59,738 nucleotides of DNA from Stereocaulon alpinum (lineage: Eukaryota > Ascomycota > Lecanoromycetes > Lecanorales > Stereocaulaceae), in assembly GCA_018257865.1 (NCBI GenBank), contig JAEUBA010000127.1, forward strand, positions 1-59,738, given 5' to 3'. Each line of letters begins with the position of its first letter. Position 1 is the stretch's first letter. Under the pieces are notes generated by a model that saw only the letters and a list, made by a program, of their open reading frames with translations, was not told where the DNA came from and searched no databases. Below are positions 35,306 through 47,160 of the stretch, one piece after another. The position numbers and the translations under genes were made by a program.

Positions 35306-35758
35306 TCTAGAACAGCAACAAGTGCAAAACTTTTCCCCATTCTCGGTCTTTCATGGTATAGCCCTTCCAGGCTACGAAGAAGGCTTCGAGCCCATAATCT
35401 GTTAGGTAAGTTTGCGGGCGTCAACATTATCTGGACTTCTCTCTATGCCGTGACCTAGAATATTCTGTGAGAAAGGTTGACTGGCCAAATCTCCAGGGCT
35501 TGACCCCACGAATGTGTCCATCCAAAAAACCTCGGCCCAATGTTACAAACTCGACATTTGTACCTCGAGCTTTCGAAAGCAATTTCAAGGGACATTCATC
35601 CGCGACATAGGTTCGCGACCCATACAAAGATTGAATGACATAGTTCTCCAACACATTGACGAACGTAGTCCACAGGGTCCAAAAATTTTGAAGAATGGAA
35701 GCGACGCTGATTTATGAGTTAGAACACTCTCCACAATCACCGTTCTTCTTAGAAAGAA
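35306..35758. other. Intergenic downstream of the hydratase gene
   Basis: Normal composition; no gene, RNA or repeat recognised. Confidence 0.5.
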
Positions 35759-35830
35759 AATACCTAGTGGGACTCGAACCCGCAATCTTTGCCACCGGAA
35801 AGCAACGCCTTGCCATTAGGCCATAGCGTC
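35759..35830 (-). tRNA. tRNA-Arg(CCG)-like, intronless, partly mismatched acceptor stem
   Basis: The minus strand reads GACGCTATGGCCTAATGGCA..., with D stem GCCT/AGGC, anticodon arm TTGCT-TTCCGGT-GGCAA (anticodon CCG) and T arm GCGGG-TTCGAGT-CCCAC. Body and arms match eukaryotic tRNA-Arg(CCG). The acceptor stem pairs at only the inner three positions plus a wobble (GACGCTA with TAGGTAT), so the 3' end may have been replaced. It could be a pseudo-tRNA. It sits right at the edge of the transposon desert. Confidence 0.65.
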
Positions 35831-36248
35831 TTTGACCTTCAAGGAATCAGTGTTAAATTAATTAAAAATATATTGCTAATAAACGAGATAGTACATGTCG
35901 TTGAGTTGCTCTGATAGAGATTGTGTATTGATAAGTCTACCGCGGGTGTAAGATTTAAGTGGTAGCTCGGTAAGGTAGAAGAAGGATAGATTCTAGTAGG
36001 TAGGCAGTTCCGGCTACTTAAGCTATAAACTAATACTAATTAGGGCCGTACCTTCCTCGCTACTATACCCTACTAATTAACTAACGGATAAATAAAGTAG
36101 GTACCCCGCTACTACCGAAGCCTTAAAAACGTAGTAACGTAATAATATAGTAGCTAAAGTAATAAAGTAGGTAGTAGACTTTCCTCCACCTATATAATAC
36201 CTCTTAAGTAACTCCTTACTTCCCTTTTCTCTATTCTTCCTTAAGTAC
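35831..36248. other. Right edge of the gene island; start of RIP-mutated DNA
   Basis: Composition changes between about 35.87 and 35.96 kb from normal to CA/TG-poor. From about 35.96 kb the DNA resembles a degraded LTR or leader (TATATAATACC near 36195-36205). I could not pair it with a second copy in this window. Confidence 0.5.
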
Positions 36249-36727
36249 TAATGTAAGCTCCTACCACTGCGCCAAAGCGCTAGGGCAAAAGACTTAGATA
36301 CGGGGGTGTTGCGCGCTTAGCAGCAACCCCCTAATAGGGTATATATAGCCGTAGGCCTTACAACTATCCCCCTTCCTAGAATCTTAGTCCCCCAAGATCT
36401 AGGGTACAGGCACCTCGCAGGCGCTAAGCACTGCAGGCCCCAGCTGCCGAAGCAGGTAGGTTTAGGCGACGGGCGCTCGTAATTGTGTATACAGCGTGAT
36501 TCAAACCCCGACCCTCTGCGCCGTACAAAGTACGTCAACCCCGCGTTGCCCTAGAGGGACAGTGCTCAGACCTAGTCAATAAGCCACTGCGGCCCTAGGG
36601 TAAGCGCGTAACACAGTTATAAGCTCCTGCCACTGCGCCAAAGCGCTAGGGCAAAAGACTTAGATACGGGGGTGTTACGCGCTTGGCAGCAACCCCCTAA
36701 TAGGGTATCTATGGCCGTAGGCCTTAT
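36249..36727. repeat. tRNA-derived SINE-like cluster with 107-bp direct repeats
   Basis: Two near-identical copies of about 107 bp (starting TAAGCTCCTACCACTGCGCC at about 36252 and TAAGCTCCTGCCACTGCGCC at about 36621) flank about 265 bp. The middle part, read on the minus strand, has a GCCGCAGTGGCTTATTGACT stretch resembling a Pol III A box and GGGTTTGAATC (36498-36508) resembling a B box with one change. The repeat itself contains a D-arm-like TGGCGCAGTGG on the minus strand. Unlike its surroundings, the cluster keeps many CA/TG dinucleotides. A GTTACGCGCTT / AAGCGCGTAAC inverted pair lies at about 36603-36686. Confidence 0.65.
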
Positions 36728-38682
36728 AACTAACTAGCGTATAAGTATACTATATTTCGCTTTCTAATATCTATTTTCCTATAGAAGCTTATCTTAGGAT
36801 TTCTTAAGGTCTTTAACCTTCTCCTCTAAGAACCGAAGGTAGTATAATTATAACCTAATATTAGTAGTAGTAGCGGTAGGTAAGGTAGATCCTTAGACTA
36901 TTATTATTCCTTTACTATTATTTAGTAGAGAGAGCTTATATTTCTTTATAGGTAGGGTATTACTACTAGTAGTAAGGCTAATAGGTTAGGGTCCTCTAAA
37001 AGAAGGTATTAGCTTCTACTTATATTATACTAAGGAAGGGTTCTATCCGAAGGTAGGAGATTCCTTAGAAAGGTCCTCTATAATAGTAGTAGACTTATTA
37101 GAAAGGTTCTCCGTAATAGTAGTAGGCTTATTAGGATCTTCCTAGCGAGTATATCTTAAATTAGGCGTAGATATAACTTCCTAAACTATATACCTAAGGC
37201 CGTTTATAATAGTATATTATATATTTCTAAGCCTACTACTAAGGTTTAATAGAATATTCCTCCCCTTATACCCCCCTATAGTATAGAACTTAAAGACGAC
37301 TAAGTAGACCTATTCCTTAGTAGAACTTAATCTCTTAACTACCTATCCCTTATTAGCCTAGCTCTTTCTTAATAAATTTTTTAAATAAAATACTAAAGGC
37401 TATCTCTTATATCTTACTAAGTATAATATAAAGTCTGCTATAATAATTTTTACTACCTAGAAAGAGGATAGTTCGATATTACGGCTAGTAGGTAGCTAGG
37501 TACTCTTATCTTCCGTAAGTATATAATTAGGTTCGTTATAAAGTAAGTAAGGTAAGGTAGTAGCTACTACGTTATTCGTAGTAGGGGTAGGGTTAAGGGT
37601 ATATTCGTATAGACTCTTTATTATAGCTATAGAGTAATTAGCGATATATAGTAATCTTATAGATATCTTTAGCGAAATACTATATAATAGCGATAAGATA
37701 TAGGAAGGTTAGTTAGTTAGGACTACTTAGTTATCTCTTATATTAATATTAGCGGGATATTACGGGCACTCCCGTATATAGGGTAGAGTAAATATATAAG
37801 GTAAAGTAAATATATTAGAGTCCTCCCCTTCTAAGTACTCTAAGGAGTTATTCTAAAGGTGTAATATTCGGCAACTATGAGGGTCTACTTAGTATTAGCA
37901 GTAATCTAATACTTAGTATCGAAAATAATATCAACGGGCTTAGTATCGGAAATAATATTAACGGGGTATTACCGCAGCACTATATATATAGGTAAAGGAA
38001 GACGTTATACTACCCCGCTCCGTACTTAATAAGTATAAGGAGCGTATACCCCCTAGAAGTAGGATTATTAGTAATTAGTTCTACTAATAAACGGATACCT
38101 ACTATTACTACTTTATATCTTTAAATAAACCTTAGTATCCTATCGCGTAGCGCTACTATAGCGCGAAAGGTATATATTATAGTTCTAATTACTCTAACCT
38201 TTAAGGTTAAAGGCCCGGAGTAGAATAGGATAGTAATAATTTAAAGTTCTACCTAAAGAGGTATATAAGAGTCTATAGTTAGACCGTAAGGGGAGTTATT
38301 AGAGTTAACCCTTACTTCTATAGACTTATAATAGTAAAGGATCTAATAGCTAGAATCCTAAGTAAGGGATCTCTAAGGGGCTATAGTAGAGTAGATAATT
38401 AAGGAAGTCCTAGGATAACCTAATACTAGGCTGAGTAAGGCCTAAGTAAATTAGTAAGGTAAGACCTTTAGGGTAATATCTTTATTTAATAGCTTAAGCG
38501 AGATAGTAGTACTACTACTACTAAAAATAATTCGTCTAGAAAAGATACGTCCGTACTATAGAATATTAGAAGGCGAGTATATCTAATAGTTTACTAATAT
38601 ATAAATTAATTTCTTACTAAGCTATAAGTATTTTACTATTAATCGAAATAAGATCCTTTACTACGTATAATCGCTTAAAGGC
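36728..38682 (+). mobile_element. RIP-degraded transposon sequence, probably 5' leader/gag of Gypsy A
   Basis: CA/TG are almost absent and no frame is open. The 3' part runs directly into the 14-bp target duplication of LINE copy 2 (AATCGCTTAAAGGC, 38669-38682) and resumes at 39425, so at least that part is Gypsy A host sequence. Near 37936-37980 a roughly 27-bp motif (around CTTAGTATCGAAAATAATAT) is repeated in tandem. I could not identify a 5' LTR or individual domains. Confidence 0.5.
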
Positions 38683-39424
38683 CGCTTCGACTACTATAAC
38701 TAGCTCCGTAAGGTAGAGAGCTCTATAATAGTATAGTTAAGGAGTAGTAAAATTAGGCTGAACGACTTCCTATACTAAATAAGTGTACTAACGGTCCGCA
38801 GTGCCAGCTGCTAGTGCGGTTAGAGGAAGTAGAATATAAAGTATATATTACTCTTCTACCCTAGACTAGCGGAAGAAAGGGCAGAGCTAATAGAATAAGC
38901 GGGGACGAATAATATAAGATAAATACTAATATAGGTTAAGGGAATCTACGTAGCCGTATAATAGATAGTAAGAATAGGATAGCTTAGCTAGTTCTTACTA
39001 GCTAAATAATAGTTAGCGTAGTCTAAACTACCCTTAGGACCCTATAAGGCGCCTAAACTAGTAAAGAAGAGGAAGAGGAAAAAGAAACTATTAGTAGGGG
39101 ATACTAGAGAATAACTACCTACTCTAGACTAAAGGTAAGGCGTCCGTTAAACTATATAAGAGATACAGAACGCGACAGAGTCTAGGATAGAAGACTAAGG
39201 GTAGAAGGGGAGAGAGAGATAAGATAAGTAGTATTTAAGGTATAAGTATAGCTAGAGGCTATTAATAAAGAGGTAAATAGGTTATAGATAAGAGGGAGTT
39301 TTTACCTAAAAGAAGGTTTCTCTAGCGACTAGTAGAGCTTCCGCTCTACTAGGATAATTCTATAGGACTCCCTTATTAGCAGAGTATTTCTACTAGAGTA
39401 GGTATATAAATCAATTAATCAATC
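38683..39424 (+). mobile_element. 5'-truncated LINE copy 2 with 14-bp target duplication
   Basis: A 742-bp 3' fragment. The perfect 14-bp duplication AATCGCTTAAAGGC lies at 38669-38682 and 39425-39438. The 5' part retains the C-terminal end of LINE ORF2: a Cys-rich segment (VLTVRSASC / CG), then a YKVYI..LP stretch and a TGWLGQFLLAK-like run. It ends with an AATC-type tail (about 39407-39428) like LINE copy 1. The 3' UTR (GGGAGTTTTTACC...GGTTTCT) is shared with copy 3. Confidence 0.85.
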
Positions 39425-40839
39425 AATCGCTTAAAGGCGATATAATAGTATAGTAGTAGAATAGGTTTAAGCTAGAAGAGGTAGATTAATATACCTTTAA
39501 TTACTTTAAGACCTTCCTACTAGATTTAGTAGCTAACCTAATAAACTAACGGCTCCTCGTATACGAGCGCTAGAATAGCGTAAAATAGTAAAAGGAGTAA
39601 AAGGTCTCTATTTTTAAGGTATACCTAGAAGAGCTAGAAGCCTACCTAGAGGTCCTACTAAAAGCCTTTAGGGTAATAATATTCCTCAGTAAGCTATAAC
39701 CTAATATTAAAGATAAAATCCTAAGTACTAGTAACGTACTAAAGATATAGGAAGAGATCCTAGCTTTAGTAGTTATATAAGAAAAAACGCTTAAAAGATC
39801 TTATTAGGGATCTAGAAAGTCTAATAATAATACTAGAAGTAGACCTTTAGAGAAGTATATATTAAAGTATCTAAGCGGCGGAGGTAGTAAGCTATTATCA
39901 AAGCGCCTAAAAAAGGATAGGGACTATTAGTAGCCTAAGCCTTCAGCGAGCGCGCTAAGTAAACCTAAGTAAAAGAGTAATACTTATTTTATATATAGTA
40001 GTAAGGGATATTAGAAGAGGGACTACCTATAAAGAGATAATCCTAACTTTACTCTAGTTAATATAGTATAATTAAAAAATAATAAGGCCCTATTAGCGGA
40101 TAACTGGCGGGGTAAGAAGGAGAAAGGCTAATAGAGGCTCTTAATCCCCTATACTTAAAGGGCTAGGTAATAGCTCCTAAAGGATTATACCTATTTAAGG
40201 GGCTAATTAACCTTAGAGTAAAGATTAATCTAGTCGCTTAATAGTTTATAGTATAATATAATTTACTACTAAAACGCGTAGTCTTACCGACGCCGACTTA
40301 GCTAAGCGGATAAGGAGCTTATTATTATAGAGCGTATCAGCTAAGCTATAAAGCTACTAATAGTTAGGGCTAAGAAAAGGAGTCTAGCTCCTTATTCTAT
40401 ACTATTAACTAAGAGGGTTCTAATTTAATTATTAGAATACCTACGCTCTATATATTAGGTATTATAATCGATACGCTAGCGCGCTAATAGCGGTATTAAG
40501 TTAATACTAAATAGCTATAGATTAACGAACCGACTAAGTTTACGCAAGTTTTATAATAGGAATAAGTAGTATTCGCTATAGTTTATATTAGCGCTATAAT
40601 AGCGGAGTAACCCTAAGCTAATAAGCCTAATATACTAGTCCTTCCTCCTTAATTATAGGAGTTTAAAGATATATTCTTAAACAAAAAGGCTAGGATCCTA
40701 CCTAAGTAGAAGTAGGGGGACTATACTATTAAGTTAAATAAGGGAGAACCGCCTTATAGGCCCCTCTATAATTTATTAAGGGCCGAGCTCGCAGAGCTGC
40801 GGCGCTACCTTAATAATATATTAGTAAAGGGATAGATTC
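39425..40839 (+). mobile_element. Gypsy A, gag-protease-RT start (part 1 of split element)
   Basis: Plus-strand Ty3/Gypsy remnant. Near 40735-40840 the frame reads KLNKGEPPYRPLYNLLRAEL, then LRRYLNNILVKGWI, the canonical N-terminal RT entry of Gypsy pol, and then stops at the GATTC target site. Gag (about 39.4-40.2 kb) and protease (about 40.3-40.6 kb) regions are inferred from order and partly from peptide traces. The RT continues without loss at 57364, after the 16.5-kb insertion. Confidence 0.85.
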
Positions 40840-41073
40840 TATGAAGGACTAGCACGCCGGCTCAGCACCGGCGGTAGTAGTATAAGAGACGTAGAGTAGC
40901 TATAGGAGTAAAGGTATATTTATTACCCCCGTAGTAGTAGGAACTAATTCTTAAGGAACTTAGAATATCGGGGAATCTAGGATAGATATATATTCGCTAA
41001 GATCCTACCCCCTAATTATATTATATTATATAAGCCGGCGGACCCTTAGTATATATATAGGATAGAGTTTATA
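40840..41073 (-). repeat. 3' LTR of element 2 (234 bp)
   Basis: Directly adjacent to GATTC at 40835-40839; matches 55978-56211 and 57130-57363 in length and sequence apart from transitions. Followed on the inner side by a pyrimidine-rich stretch (minus-strand polypurine tract). Confidence 0.95.
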
Positions 41074-41689
41074 ATTATCTCCCCCTCTAAGGCCCTAGTC
41101 CCTAGGTACTACGGTATAACTAGATTACTTATTAAAAAACCTTCAAACCTAATTAGGAAATATAAGGGAAAAGAGTTAATCTAATAAGACGTTATTAAGG
41201 CGGCTGATACTATATATATAGAATACCTAGAAGGTATAGCCGTAAAGTGCGTCGTCTATAAACTTTATAAGATATATATATAAAGGCGTGTCGTAGGCGC
41301 GTTATTATTATAGTTATTTATATATATTAGTATTATAGGTACCGGCGGGTAATAGGCGCGTGCTAAGGTTATTATTATTTTAAATAGCTTTATAACTAAG
41401 CGGCGACGTAGTAACGGCGTCTACGAATATAAGAACCCTAACTTCCCCGCCTAACTTTCTCTCCTTTATAACACCTCCTATTCTTATATATACCCCTAAT
41501 ATTAGCTCTATAACGGCGCGTATAGGGTATACTAATACTCTTATAGTAATTCTTATCCCTATATATATATATTTAAATACTCTAAATATCGTAAGTACGT
41601 TATCGTCCCCTTAGCGGGTATTATTATTAATATACTAACTTAGGTAGAATATTAATATACTGCTTCCTTATAGAACTTACTTCTACGTT

Positions 41690-41981
41690 AGAAACGATAC
41701 TTATATTAGAGGTAAGTCTCCCCCCTATAATTATTATACTAATAGTTATTATAGGCTTAACTAATACTATAAGGTATATTCGACGGCTCTAAGGCGGCGC
41801 CTATATATTAACTTACCTAGATTCCCTACTCTTTTTAGAGGCGTATATAGGCCTTATTACGTCGTAATACTCGTACTAGCTGGTTAAGAAGAGTATAGTA
41901 TAAGAGGAAGAAGATTAGTAAAGAGATAACCTAGTAGCGTAAAGTATAGGGTTTAATAATATTAACTAGTAGGTCAGCCCC
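41690..41981 (+). pseudogene. Extra ORF antisense to element 2, first segment (continues at 49373)
   Basis: Plus strand, between the 3' LTR and pol of element 2. It reads YYRLN.YYKVYSTAL near 41740-41790, then an LPRFPTLFRGVYRPYY-like run. YYRLN.YYKVY is the same peptide as in element 1 at the equivalent position. Element 3 is inserted at 41981, so the frame continues after 49373. Stops are TAG/TAA of RIP type. Confidence 0.45.
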
Positions 41982-42260
41982 TATTAAGGAATAGGATATA
42001 GATAAGGTATTCTTAATTCTATAGTAAGGACTTAGGTATAGGAGTAAGCTAAGATAAAAGACGAGGAATTAGAAATAGGATAGGGGTAGTAGCTCTAGAT
42101 ATAGGAGCTACTAAAACTTAATTCCTAATAGGGAATCTTAGCTAAGCTAGGCTAGGATTTACTAAGGTTTAATATTAACTTAAGTTAATATTAGGTTTAG
42201 GGGCCTACTACGCTAAGGTTTAAATATAATAGGTATAGCTTATAAGGCTATACTATAATA
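41982..42260 (-). repeat. 3' LTR of element 3 (279 bp)
   Basis: Starts TATTAAGG and ends CTATAATA; matches 49094-49372. It contains a perfect 24-bp palindrome at 42170-42193 (centre ACTTAAGT). Confidence 0.95.
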
Positions 42261-42520
42261 GTAGCCCCCTCTTTAAGGTTAAGCTCCTATAAGAGGTATA
42301 TAGCAGTAAGGTAGGGACTTAGGGAGATAAGGTAAGGACTAGATAGTAGGGTAAAGCGAGAACTTAACTCCTTTAAAGTTATAACTAAGTAGGGGCTTAA
42401 CTTATTTAGAGTTATAATTAAGGTAAGGCGGGGACTTAACTTATCTAGAGTTATAACTAGGTAAGGTAAGGCGAGGATTATCTAGAGTTATAACTAAGTA
42501 AGGTAAAGCGAGGACTAAGG

Positions 42521-42775
42521 TAACTCTTATTAAGTTAGGTTATACTTCTCTAAAGTATAGAATAAGGTAAGGCGGGGACTAGGCGAGGTGAGGCGAGGAC
42601 TAGGGTAACTCTTATTAAGTTAGGTTATACTTCTCTAAAGTATAGAATAAGGTAAGGCGGGGACTAGGCGAGGTGAGGCGAGGACTAGGGTAACTCTTAT
42701 TAAGTTAGGTTATACTTCTCTAAAGTATAAAATAAGGTAAGGCGGGGATTAGGCGAGGCTAGGTGAGGATCTATT
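42521..42775. repeat. Tandem array of an 85-bp unit, three copies, inside element 3
   Basis: The stretch TAACTCTTATTAAGTTAGGT recurs at 42521, 42606 and 42691, an exact 85-bp period. Less perfect repeats of the AGTTATAACTAAGTAAGG type lead in from about 42360. It lies next to the 3' LTR. The unit shares the core TTCTCTAAAGTA with the second array at 46.5-47.16 kb. Confidence 0.9.
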
Positions 42776-42780
42776 AAGGA

Positions 42781-42806
42781 TTAATATTAACTTAAGTTAA
42801 TATTAA
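42781..42806. repeat. 26-bp perfect palindrome
   Basis: Centre ACTTAAGT with arms TTAATATTA. The 24-bp palindrome in the element 3 LTR is the same sequence minus the ends, so the internal region carries an extra copy just after the 85-bp array. Confidence 0.85.
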
Positions 42807-45800
42807 GCTTATATAGTAATATAGTAATTATTAATAAGGCGAGGCGAAGATAAGATCTAGGTAAGTAAGGGCTCCTTATAGCGATACCCTTAAATAGTAT
42901 ATAGGGATTCGTAGAGACTAGCGGCGCTAGGCTTTAAGGCGTAGTACTTATTAATAGCTTATTAATAGTAGTTTAGGTATTAAAAGGGTTCCTACGTCGC
43001 TACGTAGCCTTTCTAATTAATATAGTACTTTAGTAATAGTAGGCTATATCTATAGTTATACTTAGAGTTTAAGATACTATTAATATACTATTCGCGTTAG
43101 CCGTCTTTAGTAATTATAGGTTCTTAGGGTAGTTAGACTTATCTAAGTAGAGAATTATTAGCTACTAGCTATAGTAAGCTAGCGTAGAAGATAAGGTAGA
43201 CTTTTATAGATAGTAGTAGGTCTAACTAGATTATAAAGGGGTTATTAAAGATCTTAGAGACTTAGAAAGGACTAATATTATAGTTATCTAACTTAACGGA
43301 GGGTTACGCAGTATTTAGGTTTTTAGTATTTAACTATACTTAGTTATTTACTAAGTATCTTAGGTAGGGGCGTTAGCGCTAGTTAGCTAAAGACTTAAAG
43401 ATTACTTAGGCGATTAGTATCTTATCCTATAGGTAGTTATTAAGGGCTTCTATCCGTATTACGAATTTATTAGTAGCGATTAGATAGTTACGGGCTTAGG
43501 CGGTAAGATCTAGGGGTAAGGGTTTAGTTAGTTTAAACCTAATATAAGGGTATTAATTATAATTAGCTAAGAAAGATAAGGCTAGGGTACTAGAGGAGTC
43601 TATATTATTACTAGAAAACTCCGCTCCTAGGAGCTACTTTACCTAATCGTCTTATATATAGTTAATATATATATAAAGGTAGTATTTTATTACTATATTA
43701 AAGCGCTCAGTTTAGCTATCCGTTTACGGGTAATAGCCTATAGATATTCGTAGGTCGATCCTAAACTACTTATAAAGGGACTGCTAGACTTCTAATATAA
43801 ACTAGGATCCTCTATTAGATATAAGGATATTAAGTAATCTATAGAGCTTCTATATATTCTAGTAGAAGCTATTATAGGCTTCGTCTACTTCTATAGACGT
43901 AGTAGGTATAAGGTATTATATCTTAGTTAATTAATTAATAAAGACTAGGATATACTAATAGGTAATTCCCTTATAGATATAAAGCGGTAAAGGACCTATA
44001 TAGTCTATTAAGATATCTCTCTATTATTATTAAGGAGGTAGTAATAGGTATAGCTAACCTTAGGTACGCTAGCGGGAGGGCTTAGTTCTTTAATATATAT
44101 AGTAATTCCGTACGAAATACTAGATAATAGTATAGACGTTTAGCTACTAATAGGCTTAGTTAATTAACTTATAATACTTTATATAACTAGGGTGGCTACC
44201 TATAATACTATTATAGGCTAGCTAGACTAGGCGAAGCCGTAGCTTATTAGAATTTAGAATATACTATTTCTTATAGAAGTATAGGACTCCGTCCTTATCT
44301 TTATACTTAGTAAGGGGGATTCTACTATAATATCTTTCCCTAAAGCGTAGTATTTCTAGGACTTTAGGTATAAACTAGTTAGCTTCGTTAGCTCTATCCT
44401 ATAGCTACTAGGTTAGGACGTTTAGGGGGTCTTTATTAGGGTTAATAGGATTATTACTATCTAACTTAGGTTTATAGGGCGAGGGTAAGGTCTAGGGTTT
44501 TAGGTTAAGGTCTACCTCTAGTTCTACTAAGGTTACCTAAATTAGGGTAAGGTATAGCTAGAAGGGCTAGATAAGGATATCTAAGGTTATTACTATTATA
44601 ACTAAGGGGACTAAAGCTAGGGCTAGGGAAGTCGCGCTTAGTAATATACTTTAGGTATAATTCGTAAAGACTTCTAAGGCTAGGTTTCTCCGCTTAAGGA
44701 TTATCTAGTACTAGTACTAGTATCTAGGGTCTAATATATCCCCCTCTTTAGGGAGATCTCCTAATTAATAAGTTAACGCGTTAGGTTTACTACTATCTTT
44801 TCCTAGTTAGTAGGTAATCTTATAGTTAAATTAGGATAGGAATTCGCTTTATCTAGCCTAGTAGCGCGATAATTCCTTAGATAAGGTAAAGTACTCTAAG
44901 GCTTTATAGTCGAATATTACCTTTATAGGTAAGGTAGAGCCTTCTAGCTTAAGGCGCTATTCTTTAAAGGTATAGATAATAGCTATAAGCTTCTTATTAT
45001 AAATCTTATAGTTATACTTAGTAGGGTTATACTTCTTTAAGAAGTAAGTAATAGGGCGTAGTATATCTTAGTTATTATACTAAGATAGGATTCCTCCTAA
45101 TATATAGTTAAAAGCGTCGGTTTCTACTATAATCTTATAGTTAGCGTTAAAGTAGACTAGGATTATATTAGAGGTAAAGGCTTTCTTTAAAGCCTTAAAG
45201 GCCGCTTAGTACTTATTATTCTATTCGAACGGCGTATCTTTTTTAATTAGGGCGGTTAGTAGTACTACTAGCTGACTAAACCCGTAGATAAAACACCTAT
45301 AGAAGTTAGCGAATCTAAGGAAACTCTAGATATCCTTAATATTAGCGAGCTTAGGCTAATTTAAGATAATATTAATTTTCTTAGGATCTATCTTAATCCC
45401 TTAGGTAGTAATAATTAGTCCTAGGTAGGTAACTTCTTTAATATAGAAGTTATACTTAGTTATATCTACTTATAGCCCTGCTTTACGGAGCTTCTAAAGA
45501 ACTTATTAAATATAAATCTTATACTTAGCTTTAATATCGCTATAGATTAGGATATTATTAAGGTACGTAGTATAGGTTTTATCTAAGAACTCTCTTAAAG
45601 TATTATTAATATAATACTAGAATAAGGTAGGGCTATTATATAATCCAAATAGTATAATAAGGTATTTAAATAAGCTAAATTAGGTATAGAACGCTATTAG
45701 TTCCTTATCGCCTTCTCTAATCCGAAGGCGATTAAACGCAGAGATAATATCTAACTTAGTAAATACCTTAGTATAACTTAATTAATTTAAGGTCTTAGAG

Positions 45801-46500
45801 ATTAAGGGTAAGGGGTACTAATTCTTTATAGTTACTATATTTAGTCTTTAATAGTTAATATAGAAGTATAGGCCTCCGCTAGGCTTCTTAATAAATAGAA
45901 TAAGGGATATAGCGGGGGAATAACTAGCTTAGATAAACCCTTTACTTAGGTTTTTATCTAAGTAACGACGGAGTTCTAGGATCTTATTATAGCTTATACT
46001 ATATAGATAGGATAATAGAGGTTACTACCTATCTTTTAACTTAATAGCGTAGTCGTAGGGGTAATAGGGTAGTAAGGTATTAGTATCCTTCCTTAAGAAG
46101 ACGTCTAGGAAATCGTAGTACTACTTAGGTAGGATTATAGCTAGATTAATATTCTTCTAATCCTAGTAAGCTTAGAGTTCTTCTTAAGTTATAGTATAGG
46201 CTAGGTAAAGCTCTTAGTTTATCTTAAACGTAGCTTAGTCCTAGGCTTAGGTATAGATACTAAGCGAGGTTTCCTAATCTAGGCGAGGTTCTAGCGTTAA
46301 TAAGGACTATTAAGAAATTAATTAATTTCTATAAGGGAAAGACTAAAGGCGGCCTGCTTATTAGGCCGGATAAGGTAGGTAAAGGTATAAGGCTCTAGCT
46401 TATATATATTAAGGGTAACTAAGCGGGGCTAGATCTTAGGTATTTAGCCTTATTTTATAGAGGTAATAATATAACTATACTTATTATTATAACTAGTCCC

Positions 46501-47160
46501 TTTAAGGACGGGTAATAGGGTTAACTCCTTTAGAGTTAGACCTAGCTTCTTCGAAGTAGGGAATAGAATTAGGTATTAGGTTAACTCCTTCTAAGTTATC
46601 TTCTACTTTTCTAAAGTAGAGAATAGGGTAAGGGATAGGGTTAACTCCTTCTAAGTTATATTATACTTCTCTAAAGTAGGGAATAGGGTAAGAGACTAGG
46701 TTAACTCCTTCTAAGTTAGATTCTACTTCTCTAAAGTAGGGAATAAGGTAGGGGGCTAGGTTAATTTCTTCTAAGTAGGGTCTTACTTTTTTAAAGTAGA
46801 GGACTAAGTTAACTCCCTCCAGATTAAGTCTTACTTCTCTAAAGTAGAAGACTAGGGTATTAACTCCCTCTAAGTTAAGTCTTACTTCTTTAAAGTAGAG
46901 GACTAAGTTATTAACTCCCTCTAAGTTAAGTCTTACTTCTCTAAAGTAGAGGATTAGGTAGACTCCTTTTAAGTTATATCTTACTTCTTTAAAGTAGGGG
47001 ACTAAGTAGACTCCTTCTAAGTTATATCTTACTTCTTTAAAGTAGGGGATTAAGTAGACTCCTTCTAAGTTATATCTTACTTCTTTAAAGTAGGGAACTA
47101 GGTAGATTCCTTTTAAGTTATATCTTACTTCTTTAAAGTAGGGGACTAAGTAGTAAGAGT
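46501..47160. repeat. Tandem array of about 12 imperfect 50-68-bp units, inside element 3
   Basis: Units share the pattern AACTCCTTCTAAGTTA, a short spacer, CTTACTTCTCTAAAGTAG, then GGGACTAAGTAG or similar. The unit shortens from about 68 bp on the left to about 57 bp on the right. Each carries a small hairpin-forming ACTT...AAGT around TCTCTA. It lies between the RT region (about 45.5-46.0 kb) and the upstream gag end of element 3. Confidence 0.85.

Noticed and set aside
15455..35870. GTGTTAATTAA-like sequence at both edges of the gene island (15455 and about 35850)
   Set aside because: Short AT-rich match with different spacing; could be chance, and no further homology extends from it.
36317..36538. 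73-codon minus-strand frame
   Set aside because: It covers the SINE-like cluster and reads the B-box region as protein; not a gene.
42300..47160. CRISPR-like array
   Set aside because: Repeats are imperfect, variable-length tandem units without unique spacers, in a eukaryotic retrotransposon.
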